From CAYVFC01 sp964450715 (GTDB lineage: Bacteria; Myxococcota_A; Polyangia; Polyangiales; JAFGIB01), in the NCBI GenBank assembly GCA_964450715.1, contig CAYVFC010000060.1, positions 1 through 44,736 on the forward strand: DNA of 44,736 bases, written 5' to 3'. Of the stretch, positions 25,683 through 33,678 are shown piece after piece; the stretch's first letter is position 1; each line of letters starts with the position of its first letter. Both the position numbers and the translations under genes were made by a program. The notes beneath the pieces were generated by a model, which was given only the letters and a program-made list of their open reading frames with translations, searched no databases and was not told the DNA's origin.

Positions 25683-26773
25683 TTGTTGTTGTACCCCTTC
25701 GCACCGTGGCAGGTCTTGGTGCAGGTGCCGCCGGTGGGGGTCGGCCGGTAGTTGATGTTGAGCATCCAGCCCTGCGGGCCATAGGGGACCTGCTCGCGAA
25801 TGAGGTGCTTCAGCTCGGAGGCGTGCTCTCCGTGACAGGCGCGGCAGGTCCGGCCGCGTTCGGGGGTGACCACGTGTACGGTGTGCAGGTTGCGATTCTT
25901 GTCGCGAAAAGCCGTGGCCGTGGTGGTCTCGGCCTGAGTGACGGTCTCCTTCTTGTGGCAGTTGAAACACAGGGCGTAGGTCTCGTCACCGAAGGGGGCG
26001 TAGAAACCGGACGGGTAAGGCTTGGCCAACAGGCGGAAGTTGTTGTTGCCGTGAACCGCGTGGCAGGCCGAGCAATCCTTCTTGTCGACCGGTTCGTGGT
26101 GGACGGGCTTGGTAGCGAGCAGCTTGCCTATGTTGATGAGCTTGTCGCCGTTCTTGCCGACGATGTCGTCCTTACCGTGACACTCCAGGCATAGCTGCGA
26201 GGGCAAACCGCGGAGCAGGTGCTCGACCCGGGACGAGTGGGAGGTGTGGCAGTTGCGGCAGGTCAACCCCTTGATGGTCGGATCGTGCTTGACCCGGGAC
26301 TTCCTCACCGCCGCCGCGACCTCCCCATGGCAGTTGCTGCACAACCTTCGCGGGGTGTCGTGGAGCAGAAAGCGGTACTTCGAGTTGTGCGAGTTGTGGC
26401 AGTAGCTGCAATCCTTCTGCACCGGTTCGTGGGAAACCCCGTTTTCCTTCATCTCCTTCAGGGTGGACTCGTGGCAGCTCAAACAAATCTTATTGGTCGG
26501 TGCGCGCAACTTGCCCGGCTTGTTTCGATCGTCGCTTTCATGGCAGATGCTGCACCCGGCCTGCAGGTACGGAGCATGGGAAAATTTGACCTGTTTCTCG
26601 TCCTTGAGCGGTTTGTCCTGGAAGGTCCGTTTCAGCTCGCCATGGGCCCTCTTGCCGGGGCCGGCTCTACGAGCCTTCTTCGCAGTTTTTCCCTCGGCTT
26701 CGAGAGGCGCGGGGGTCGGCCAGGCCAGCGCCAGGACGGTTGCCAGCACGAAAACGAATTTTCTAGCCGCCAT
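25679..26773 (-). CDS. Decahaem c-type cytochrome
   Basis: The protein has 364 residues. A signal peptide ends near residue 26. A basic linker precedes nine CXXCH motifs (CSICH, CLSCH, CSYCH, CSNCH, CRNCH, CLECH, CSACH, CFNCH, CRACH) and a last CTKTCH with three residues between the cysteines. The spacing and the closing CX3CH match the haem part of the fused protein at 20805-23384, so they are paralogues. It is probably a periplasmic electron carrier. AGAAGGA lies 9 bp before the ATG. No Rrf2-type palindrome is seen upstream. Confidence 0.92.
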   Translation of the reverse strand: MAARKFVFVLATVLALAWPTPAPLEAEGKTAKKARRAGPGKRAHGELKRTFQDKPLKDEKQVKFSHAPYLQAGCSICHESDDRNKPGKLRAPTNKICLSCHESTLKEMKENGVSHEPVQKDCSYCHNSHNSKYRFLLHDTPRRLCSNCHGEVAAAVRKSRVKHDPTIKGLTCRNCHTSHSSRVEHLLRGLPSQLCLECHGKDDIVGKNGDKLINIGKLLATKPVHHEPVDKKDCSACHAVHGNNNFRLLAKPYPSGFYAPFGDETYALCFNCHKKETVTQAETTTATAFRDKNRNLHTVHVVTPERGRTCRACHGEHASELKHLIREQVPYGPQGWMLNINYRPTPTGGTCTKTCHGAKGYNNK

Positions 26774-27545
26774 CTATCTCGTCCTTCTCCCCCGTGGAAG
26801 TCCCCCTGTGGCGCATGCTTTATTCTTCCAAAAATTCAACCGCAGAATCCGTTGTGACGATAGCATGGCAAATGAGTCCCTGCAGCAGTATTCCCGGAAA
26901 AACGAGGTTAACACACCGGGGCCGCGACCGGTTTAAGCGCCGTGCACCCGTCTTTGACGCGGCCTTGCTCCGGCCTATTCTAGCGTCCCCGGCGTTCGCC
27001 GACCGTACGGGCCACCCACACCCTCTTCTCCGGGAGGAACGAGGCCTCTCCGTCAAATTGAGCGCCCGCGGGGAAAGGCCGGCGGCCGGCCCGCCGACGG
27101 CCGGGCGGCATGGCGTCGCTCCCGGCCGGAGTCCAGGGAAATGGGCCTGCGGGTGTCCCTGGTGGGTGCTGGAACCCATCTCGCCCCTATCGGAGGGCGC
27201 CCGGCCATGTACGCCGCGCGAGGGCGGCCCGGAGAACGCCCCCCTCCTGCGGGTTCCGTTCGACGATCAGCGGCCTTCCCCCGCGACGAAGTGCCCTCTC
27301 CTCATCCTTTTAATATCGGCCGTGTCGCCGCCGGGCTCCGCCCGACGATCGCCGTCTTTCCGACCGTACGAAGTACTGTGCGCGCGTCTTTTAAAATAGG
27401 ACGTTCCCGCGCCCTGGCCCGTTTCGCAACCCGGATGCATCTGCCGCACAGGCCCGTTTCCGGCCGGTCATAGAAAACGAGCGCGACGGGCGTCTGAAGC
27501 CGCCCGCCGCGCTTGAGTTCTGTTCTCTATTACCTGCCTGGGAGG
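26774..27545. other. Long gene-free region
   Basis: This is about 770 bp between two minus-strand cytochrome genes. The right end holds the terminator of the collagen-cytochrome gene and the left end the leader of the decahaem gene. The middle has GC-rich sequence with short open frames of biased composition that I do not believe are genes. An unrecognised RNA is possible. Confidence 0.4.
27473..27513 (-). terminator. Intrinsic terminator of the collagen-cytochrome gene
   Basis: On the minus strand AGCGCG-G-CGGGCG pairs with CGCCCG-T-CGCGCT around a short loop, and CGTTTTC follows. It lies about 30 bp after the stop codon. Confidence 0.7.
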
Positions 27546-30011
27546 TTACGGCGTGTCCGCGTCGGGCACGGCGTTACCCGTCACGGCCTTGTACGAGGTC
27601 TGTAGCAACTGCACCGCGTACTTGGTGTTGTGGATGCCGAAAGAGCCCTCGTCTCGCACGAACTCGACGTTGTACGCCGCGCCGCGCATGTTCAGCTCTG
27701 CGGTAGTCGGCGGATCGGACAGCGGCAGATCCCAGTCGCCGTCGGAATCGACCGGTAGCAAGGCCTCTAGCAGCGCGATGAGGCCCTTGACCTCGCTCTG
27801 CACGCCCTCGACATCGCCGTCGCCGTCGTAGTCGCCGTTGGCCGTGCGGTCGAAGCTGTCCAGGCCCACGTGGCACTGCTGGCAGGCCTCGACGAAGTCG
27901 TAGTCGGTGCTGGTATCGGGGTCGGTCCAGGACATGGCCCAGGTGTGGCCGCCCATCTTCTCGGTGGCGCAATGGCCGTGGCTGCACGCCTCGTACGGCG
28001 CGCACTGGGCGTCGTCCGTGCAGGCGTCGCCGGAGTTCGTGTACATATGGCAGGTGACGCAGGACTCGGGCACGTCCACCGTACCCGGATCGCCGTCGTT
28101 CACAGTGAAGTTCACCCCTCCGTGGAAGGAGCTGCCGTATGACTCCCCTTCGAACTCGTACGCCATCTCTCCGTACAGCATGGCGCCCTGGTTCGAGCCG
28201 TGGTGCGGCCCCCAGTGGCTGTCGTGTGTGACCCGCTCGTGCGGATCGCCCCGCCGGCCGTTGTGACAGGCCACGCAGGTGGCGCCGATTCCGGAGTCGA
28301 CCTCCTTGCCGCTCGGCAGCTTGTAGTCGCCGAAGCGGCGGAGCTGGGTCTTCACGTACGCGTCGTTATTGGTGTTGTTGTGCTGGATGTACTTGTCGGC
28401 CGCCTCGGACAGGTCAAGGGGCGTGTGCGGGTCGTGGCAACCGGCGCAGGCCAGCGAATGCAGGCCGGGCCTGGGCTCGTGGTCCATACCCTTGGCGTTC
28501 TCCGCGTACCCCTCGCTGGTATGGCACACGCCGCAGCTGGAGGAGAGCGAGTTGTGGTCGCCCGTCTCCATGTTGCCGTGCGGGGCCATGGCGAGCTGCT
28601 CCGGCTGGCCGTGGCACTGGCCGCAGACCGACGGGGCGTGGCTGTACGCCTTGGTGTGGGTCGATCCGGGCCCGTGGCAGTTCTCGCAGCCGATGTTGGC
28701 CCGGGTACCCATCTTCGAATCCATCACCTCGTCGAGGGTCCAGGCGTTCGTGACCTTTGCCCAGGACATCAGGCTCTCGCTGGTGGCATCCCAGCCCATA
28801 TCCATGGCCATGTCGTCGAAGCCATCGTTGTTCGCGGTCTCGTCGTAACCCACGGTGTGGCAGCGAATGCAGTAATCGCTGGAGCCGCTGTACATGCCGT
28901 AGGTCATCTCGAACTTGGTGGCGTGGCCGGTTTCCGAGTAGCCGGTGTACTTGTCGGGCTTCGAGCTGCCGTTGTGGCAGGTGGCGCAGGTAGACGTTCC
29001 CACGTAATCGCCGGCGTAGAACTCGAAGTTCTCGGTCACGTCGCCGCCCGAGGTGGTGGCGGTGAGCCGCACCACGTAGCGGCCGGGCAGGTCGGTGCGG
29101 ACATACGGCCGCGCCGTGTCGTCGTCGTCGACCACGGCGGCCGAGCCGATCGGCCGGGTGACCAGGGCCCAGGCGTAACCCGTGATGATCTCCTCGTCCG
29201 TGTTCGAGTCGCCGTCGTCGGGCAGCATGTCGGCCCCCTGCAGGAAGATGTACGCACCCGCGCCCACGTTGGCCAGGCCCGAGGTAACGATCTTGTCCTG
29301 ATCGTGGCCCCCGTCGGTGAGCGTGATCGCGACCTCGTCGCCCGGATACGCGATCTGGTCCGCCGTCCCGATGCCGAGCACCGTGACCAGCGGCTCGACG
29401 ATCGGCGCCTCCTCCTCCTCCTCTTCTAGCTCCAGGGAACCGAGGACGGCTTCCGCGCCGGCCACGACCGAGACCGTCGCAGTACCGTCCTCGTACCCGT
29501 CAGCCTCTACGGTCAGCGTGTACACGCCGATGGGCACGTCCGCGATGGAAAAGGTGCCGTCCGCCGCGGTGGCAACCTCCGAAAACGATGCCGGGCTGCC
29601 GCTGATGGTGGCGCCCTCGATCTCCTCTTCGGTATCGGCATCGATCACGGTGCCGGAGATCGAACCCGTGCTGGTTCCACCGGCCCCGGTCTCGCCCTGC
29701 TCCCCGGTATCGCCGGTATCGCCGGTATCGCCCTGCTCCCCGGTATCGCCGGTATCGCCGGTATCGCCGGTCTCGCCCTGCGCCCCGGTTTCGCCCTGCG
29801 TTCCGGGCTCGCCCTGTCCCCCGGTTTCGCCCTGTAGCCCGGGCTCACCCTGCGCTCCGGGCTCGCCCTGCGGCCCGGGCTCGCCCTGCGCTCCGTCCGA
29901 CCCTCCGCAAGCGGATGCCGAAACCGCAAGCATCAGCGCCAACAGTACGCGGTGGACACTTATCCGTCCCAGCGCTCCAAGAAAGGTGTTTTCATCCCTA
30001 CAAATTCGCAT
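27546..30011 (-). CDS. Collagen-stalk nonahaem cytochrome lipoprotein
   Basis: The protein has 821 residues. The signal peptide ends in a lipobox (SASAC, Cys at about 35). About 75 residues of Gly-X-Y repeats (GEPG, GAQ, GDTG, GEQG) form a collagen-like stalk. A carboxypeptidase-regulatory-like beta domain (about 115-200), an acidic E7 linker and a PKD-like domain (about 210-340) follow. Nine CXXCH motifs come next (CATCH, CIRCH, CENCH, CGQCH, CGVCH, CAGCH, CVACH, CVTCH, CQQCH). Between the last two is a myxobacterial-style Cys-rich repeat (ACTDDAQC...CSHGHC). GGAGAGG before the ATG sets the start. It is probably displayed at the cell surface for extracellular electron transfer. It is expressed with the small gene upstream from an operator-bearing promoter. 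Confidence 0.92.
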   Translation of the reverse strand: MRICRDENTFLGALGRISVHRVLLALMLAVSASACGGSDGAQGEPGPQGEPGAQGEPGLQGETGGQGEPGTQGETGAQGETGDTGDTGDTGEQGDTGDTGDTGEQGETGAGGTSTGSISGTVIDADTEEEIEGATISGSPASFSEVATAADGTFSIADVPIGVYTLTVEADGYEDGTATVSVVAGAEAVLGSLELEEEEEEAPIVEPLVTVLGIGTADQIAYPGDEVAITLTDGGHDQDKIVTSGLANVGAGAYIFLQGADMLPDDGDSNTDEEIITGYAWALVTRPIGSAAVVDDDDTARPYVRTDLPGRYVVRLTATTSGGDVTENFEFYAGDYVGTSTCATCHNGSSKPDKYTGYSETGHATKFEMTYGMYSGSSDYCIRCHTVGYDETANNDGFDDMAMDMGWDATSESLMSWAKVTNAWTLDEVMDSKMGTRANIGCENCHGPGSTHTKAYSHAPSVCGQCHGQPEQLAMAPHGNMETGDHNSLSSSCGVCHTSEGYAENAKGMDHEPRPGLHSLACAGCHDPHTPLDLSEAADKYIQHNNTNNDAYVKTQLRRFGDYKLPSGKEVDSGIGATCVACHNGRRGDPHERVTHDSHWGPHHGSNQGAMLYGEMAYEFEGESYGSSFHGGVNFTVNDGDPGTVDVPESCVTCHMYTNSGDACTDDAQCAPYEACSHGHCATEKMGGHTWAMSWTDPDTSTDYDFVEACQQCHVGLDSFDRTANGDYDGDGDVEGVQSEVKGLIALLEALLPVDSDGDWDLPLSDPPTTAELNMRGAAYNVEFVRDEGSFGIHNTKYAVQLLQTSYKAVTGNAVPDADTP
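29690..29905 (-). repeat. Collagen-coding tandem repeats (9-bp based)
   Basis: The Gly-X-Y region is encoded by near-identical 9-bp units. One stretch repeats ggtatcgcc seven times, with ctgctcccc between blocks. Such DNA can change length by slippage in 9-bp steps without breaking the frame. Confidence 0.8.
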
Positions 30012-30279
30012 AGTTCGCCTCTCCCTGGACGTCCGTCGGTTTTGGTAATCTTTTCGCGCGCCTGTCGGCGCGGGTGAGCTCGATCATCATCGTCCCGTCC
30101 GGAAGTACGGCCAGAACGATGCAATCGCGAAAAACGGGGGCATCATGCCCGTCGTTTTCACACGGCCTGGAATACAGAACGGCCAAATTCTGTTCTCGGA
30201 CTGCCATGCGTAGAATCGTCGTGGGGGAGAGAAACGGCCGGATCGCCGGCCTTTTTCCTCCCGCCTTTTTCAAACCCAT
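29998..30279 (-). CDS. Small protein overlapping the collagen-cytochrome start
   Basis: The protein has 93 residues with no signal peptide, no membrane helix and no recognised family. AAGGA 5 bp before the ATG supports the start; a second ATG (MAVREQN) could give 69 residues. Its end overlaps the start of the cytochrome gene by 14 bp, implying translational coupling. It is the first gene after the operator at 30350-30364. It could be a leader or regulatory protein; function is unknown. Confidence 0.5.
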   Translation of the reverse strand: MGLKKAGGKRPAIRPFLSPTTILRMAVREQNLAVLYSRPCENDGHDAPVFRDCIVLAVLPDGTMMIELTRADRRAKRLPKPTDVQGEANYANL

Positions 30280-30349
30280 AAAATCCTTACTTAATTCTCC
30301 CCGGCCATGATCACCGGCCTGGCCTACTCAGCCGTACGTTTAGCGTGCC

Positions 30350-30364
30350 AATCACTGAGTGATA
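30350..30364. promoter_or_regulatory. Palindromic operator AATCACTGAGTGATA
   Basis: This single-mismatch copy of TATCACTNAGTGATA overlaps the -10 box of a minus-strand promoter leading to the small protein and the collagen cytochrome. Confidence 0.8.
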
Positions 30365-30388
30365 TACTCGGAAATAATCCCCAGTCAA
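30359..30388 (-). promoter_or_regulatory. Promoter of the collagen-cytochrome operon
   Basis: TTGACT (complement at 30383-30388), 18 bp and TATCAC (complement at 30359-30364). The -10 lies in the operator, as at the other sites. Confidence 0.7.
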
Positions 30389-30796
30389 CTCTTTTTTTGT
30401 GAAACCGGGCGGCCGCGGCGCACTTTTTTCACCCGGGCGGGGGGGCTTACTAGCCGTGTCCGCCGGGCCCGGGCCCTTTTCCATTTTTTTTACGCGCAAA
30501 ACCCGAACCCGATCCGATTTCGACCCCCGATCCGCCACGCATTCGACGCAAACCGCAGACTGGCCCCTCGCGGCCTTCGAGATCCGGCTTCCAGGCGCCG
30601 TCCGGTCGTGGACAGTCCGAGTCCCCGTCTGTCAATCGTGCGCACCAGGCGAGCAGCGCGCCAACCGCTGCCGTGGCGGGCCGAACAATATCGAGCCGCC
30701 GAAATCGATTGTTGCCGGGACGGCAGGGAGCGCTACGATACGGCCAGATATTTACATGAATTATCTCGAACGACACGGTTCGGGAGAAGGCGAAAG
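30365..30796. other. Gene-free stretch upstream of the TusA-like gene
   Basis: The frame of the TusA-like gene is open far upstream (from 30359), but that part is Arg/Pro-rich and does not look like protein. A GGGCCCGGGCCC palindrome followed by T runs (about 30463-30490) may be a terminator. No other feature is clear. Confidence 0.4.
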
Positions 30797-31165
30797 TTGC
30801 CCCTGAACGAGAAACAGATCGAACGCTTCTGCGACGCGGTGTTCGACCTGTACGAGAGCGTGGACGATTCCCTGCGGTTTCCCGGCGAGCGGAGCCCGGA
30901 GGCGACCGCGGAGCAGGACGCGTCCGCGGGCCGGCAGCGCGTGGACCGTTCTGCGGACTACCGCGGAATTGCCTGTCCCATGAACTACGTGAAGGCGAGA
31001 TTGGCCCTGGAAACGATGCGCGACGGCGAACGCCTGGAGATCTTGCTGGACGGCGGCGAGCCCATCGAGAACGTTCCCTGTTCTCTTTCCGAAGACGGAC
31101 AGGCCATCGAGAAACTGAAGAAGGAAAACGGATACTGGAGAGTACTGGTAAGAAAACAGGCGTAG
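30797..31165 (+). CDS. TusA-family sulfur carrier with N-terminal extension
   Basis: I place the start at the TTG at 30797 behind GAGAAGG, giving 122 residues. The C-terminal about 68 residues are a TusA/SirA fold: YRGIACPMNYVKARLAL holds the CP-x4-K sulfur-carrier motif, and a beta strand with EILLDGGEPIENVP follows. The first about 50 residues form an acidic helical extension (EKQIERFCDAVFDLYES) not found in ordinary TusA. TusA passes persulfide sulfur and is a natural partner of DsrC/TusE proteins, one of which is encoded 7 kb away. The gene stands alone on the plus strand. Confidence 0.75.
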   Translation: MPLNEKQIERFCDAVFDLYESVDDSLRFPGERSPEATAEQDASAGRQRVDRSADYRGIACPMNYVKARLALETMRDGERLEILLDGGEPIENVPCSLSEDGQAIEKLKKENGYWRVLVRKQA

Positions 31166-31498
31166 CACCGGGCACGGCGAAGCTGTCGCCCGCTGACCCG
31201 CGGCATAAATACCCTCGCCCTGCGCGTACGGAACAGAACGCGTCCGCATAACCACTTGAAAACACTCCGGTTCGGTCGTGACGCCCCGCAGGGGGGAGGC
31301 GCGGAAAACCGCTCCGCAGATGTCCGACTCGGGGCTTCCTGCCGGGTGTCTGCTTTGGCTCGAATCAGGTCGACGGTCTACGTGCCGGTGTCCGCGTTTT
31401 CTTGGATCGGTTCAATTGTCTATGTCCCAGGGGTTGCATTTTCTCGGATCGGTTCAATAGTGTAAGTGTTTGTTAGGCATACGGAACAAAAACACCGA
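31166..31498. other. Intergenic region with 42-bp repeats before the tRNA
   Basis: The region holds the tandem repeat at 31364-31468 and probably the tRNA promoter. No convincing gene is seen, although the repeats read through in one frame as a 14-residue unit. Confidence 0.4.
31364..31468 (+). repeat. Imperfect 42-bp tandem repeat
   Basis: Two full 42-bp units (31364-31405 and 31406-31447) and a partial third are present, each starting ATC-x-GGT and ending TTTTCT-x-GG. A faint partial unit precedes them. In one plus-strand frame each unit encodes 14 residues of the type I-G-S-I-V-Y-V-P, but no start or complete gene is evident. Confidence 0.75.
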
Positions 31499-31576
31499 GT
31501 CCCTATCGTCTAGTCTGGCCCAGGACGCCGGTACCTCATGCCGGAAACGGGGGTTCAAATCCTTCTAGGGACGCCA
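31499..31576 (+). tRNA. tRNA-Glu (CUC) with a non-canonical anticodon loop
   Basis: The acceptor stem GTCCCTA/TAGGGAC is perfect and the gene encodes discriminator G plus CCA. The D-arm resembles other bacterial tRNA-Glu (TCGTCTAG...AGGAC) and the T-loop TTCAAAT is normal. The anticodon stem CCGGT/GCCGG encloses ACCTCAT, giving anticodon CUC but C instead of the near-universal U at position 33. The T-stem GGGGG/CCTTC has two G-U pairs. It may be a decaying copy or a tRNA with a special role. It lies 110 bp upstream of the cytochrome c maturation genes. Confidence 0.8.
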
Positions 31577-31686
31577 GTCTCGGGCTCGCGGCCGTCCCGC
31601 GCCGGTGATCTCGCCGGCCGGTACCGGAAAAGGTCGGCAAGGGAGCCTGGAACCACTGCGCGGCCAGCCCGGTATACGGAGAAGAG

Positions 31687-33678
31687 ATGACGGACAGCAA
31701 GAAGGAGAACAGCAATATCGGCGGCAAGGCCGGACGCGGCGGCCCCGCTTCCCGGCACGGCATGACCAGGGGATTCGCGCTGGCGGCGGGGGTATTCCTG
31801 CTGGGCGCGGCGCTCCAGCACCTGCTGGCGCGAACCGGGGTTCTAGAGGGCTGGGCGGTCGGCGCGCGCGGAGCCGCGGTCGGGCTGGTCGCATTCGCCC
31901 TGAGCGCCGGAGCCGGAGCCATAAGTAGCTGGCGCCGTTTCCTGATCTCCATCCGTTTCGCCGTGCCCGCGATCTTCACTCTCACGGCGCTATCAGTGGC
32001 GGGGACCCTGGTACTGCAGCGGGAGCCGGAAGCGGTGATGCGCGAAACCTATGGACCGGCGTTCGGTTTCATTCGCTTCTTCTTTCTCGAGGATATCTTT
32101 CACAGCTTCGGTTTCTGCGCGCTGCTCGGCCTGGCCGCGGGCAGCCTCGCCCTGACCGTGGTGCGCAAGCGCAGGATCACCCGCAGATACCTCGGCGTGC
32201 TGGGGGCGCACCTGGGCTTGCTGCTGGTGCTGGCCGGGGCGGCGGTGGGCAACCTCGGGCTGGTGAAGGGCAGGTTGAACCTGCACAAGGGAAAGCAGTC
32301 CGATTCGATCGTGCTGAAAGGGGAGGACGGCAAGCCCGAAAAGCGCTCCCTGGGCTTCACGGTCAGGCTCGACGATTTCAAGCTTCTGCACTACGACCCG
32401 GAATTCGTTCTTGCCGTGTATGGCAGAGAGGGGACCGAGCGAAAGCGCCTGCTGGCGGTGAGCCCGGCGGCCGGGCAGGACGAAGAGCTCGCCGGGCGCG
32501 GTGTCGAGATCCTGGACTACTGGCCGGACCACGAGCGGCAGACGGTCGTCACGCCTCTGCCGGGCGCCCCGCCCGATGGCACTCCGGCCGTGGCCGCTCT
32601 CGGGCTGGAAGAGGCGGGAAAACGAGACGCGGGACCGGCCTGGGTCTTCGACCGGGGAGGGGCGAGCGGCGGCCGGCTTGAGCTCGGTAACCCGTCGCTG
32701 GCGTTCTTCTGGCAAAGAGCGAGAGCCGAGCGATTCCTGGAAACGCAGAGCGCGGCAAGGGCGAGCTCTCCGCACGCCGTCGTGGTAGCGGGGCAGAAGC
32801 TACCGGTCGAGATCGGCAAGAGCTATCCGATCGCCGGCTCCGATCACCGGATCGAGATCCTGCGCGGCTTCAACGATTTCTTCATGGATACGACCAGTGG
32901 CAAACCTGCGAACCGATCCGACCGTCCCGACAACCCGGCGCTCGAGATCGCGGTTACGGATTCCGATGGTAAATCCATCGCCCGCACCTGGCTCTTCTCC
33001 AATTTTCCCTCTTTCCACGGCCAGAGCGCCCGGTCGACCTTGTCCGGCCTTCGCTACATCTACGATCAGGGACGAGCGAAACGGCGGGTAGACGCGGTGG
33101 CGGTGGGTGAGGCGAGCGAGCTCTGGTCGGTGGCAAACGGCGTCGTGGGGTCGAGGCAGAAGCTGGACGCCGGCGAGACGGTGGAGCTCGGCGGCAAGGG
33201 ATACAGAGTCAAGGCGTTGCACCGATCGGCTCGCACGTCGATCGCGCACGCCACGCGCTCGAATACCGCGAACAACCCCGTGGTCAAGGTCGAGATCCGG
33301 GGCATGAACCAGCCGCAATACCTGCGACCCGGCCGCCCGCTGCGCCTGGACGACCGGACCGTACTGGTCCTGGAACCGAAGGGGGACAACGTCCGCGATT
33401 ACCTGAGCACGGTTTCCATCCTGGAGCAGGGTCGCAAGGTTCTGACCCGGACGGTCGAGGTCAACCATCCCCTGGAGTACAAGGGCTACGCCATCTACCA
33501 GGCCGACTACCGGCCCGATGATCCGACCTTTTCGGGATTCCAGGTGGTGCGGGATCCGGGGCTGTGGATCGTGTATCTGGGATTCGTGCTCAATGTCCTC
33601 GGGGTGCTGGCGGCCCTATACCTGCCGCGAGCCGGGACGCGCGCCGCCGCGGGCGGAGGACAGGGAGAAGAAAAATGA
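31687..33678 (+). CDS. resB: Cytochrome c biogenesis protein ResB/Ccs1
   Basis: The protein has 663 residues. Membrane helices lie near 27-45, 60-75, 88-108, 135-155 and 170-190. A large periplasmic domain (about 200-630) follows, ending in HPLEYKGYAIYQADY, a family hallmark, and a last helix. ResB works with CcsA/ResC in the system II pathway to deliver haem and ligate it to apocytochromes in the periplasm. GGAGAAGAG precedes the ATG. The stop overlaps the start of the CcsA gene (ATGA). This single pair would have to serve all the multihaem proteins here unless other copies exist in the genome. Confidence 0.93.
   Translation: MTDSKKENSNIGGKAGRGGPASRHGMTRGFALAAGVFLLGAALQHLLARTGVLEGWAVGARGAAVGLVAFALSAGAGAISSWRRFLISIRFAVPAIFTLTALSVAGTLVLQREPEAVMRETYGPAFGFIRFFFLEDIFHSFGFCALLGLAAGSLALTVVRKRRITRRYLGVLGAHLGLLLVLAGAAVGNLGLVKGRLNLHKGKQSDSIVLKGEDGKPEKRSLGFTVRLDDFKLLHYDPEFVLAVYGREGTERKRLLAVSPAAGQDEELAGRGVEILDYWPDHERQTVVTPLPGAPPDGTPAVAALGLEEAGKRDAGPAWVFDRGGASGGRLELGNPSLAFFWQRARAERFLETQSAARASSPHAVVVAGQKLPVEIGKSYPIAGSDHRIEILRGFNDFFMDTTSGKPANRSDRPDNPALEIAVTDSDGKSIARTWLFSNFPSFHGQSARSTLSGLRYIYDQGRAKRRVDAVAVGEASELWSVANGVVGSRQKLDAGETVELGGKGYRVKALHRSARTSIAHATRSNTANNPVVKVEIRGMNQPQYLRPGRPLRLDDRTVLVLEPKGDNVRDYLSTVSILEQGRKVLTRTVEVNHPLEYKGYAIYQADYRPDDPTFSGFQVVRDPGLWIVYLGFVLNVLGVLAALYLPRAGTRAAAGGGQGEEK

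Noticed and set aside
26820..27400. Several overlapping open frames of 60-200 codons between the two cytochrome genes
   Set aside because: They are Arg/Pro/Gly-rich, lack ribosome sites and overlap on both strands; none looks like protein.
28200..29429. Open frame of 409 codons on the plus strand inside the collagen cytochrome
   Set aside because: It is a shadow of GC-rich coding DNA; composition is Val/Gly/Arg-rich and no start signal or family pattern is visible.
29690..29905. Short regular repeats that could be taken for a CRISPR array
   Set aside because: The units are 9 bp without spacers and encode the Gly-X-Y stalk in frame.
31499..31576. tRNA as an attachment site of an integrated element
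   Set aside because: No integrase gene and no repeat of the tRNA 3' end were found in the window.
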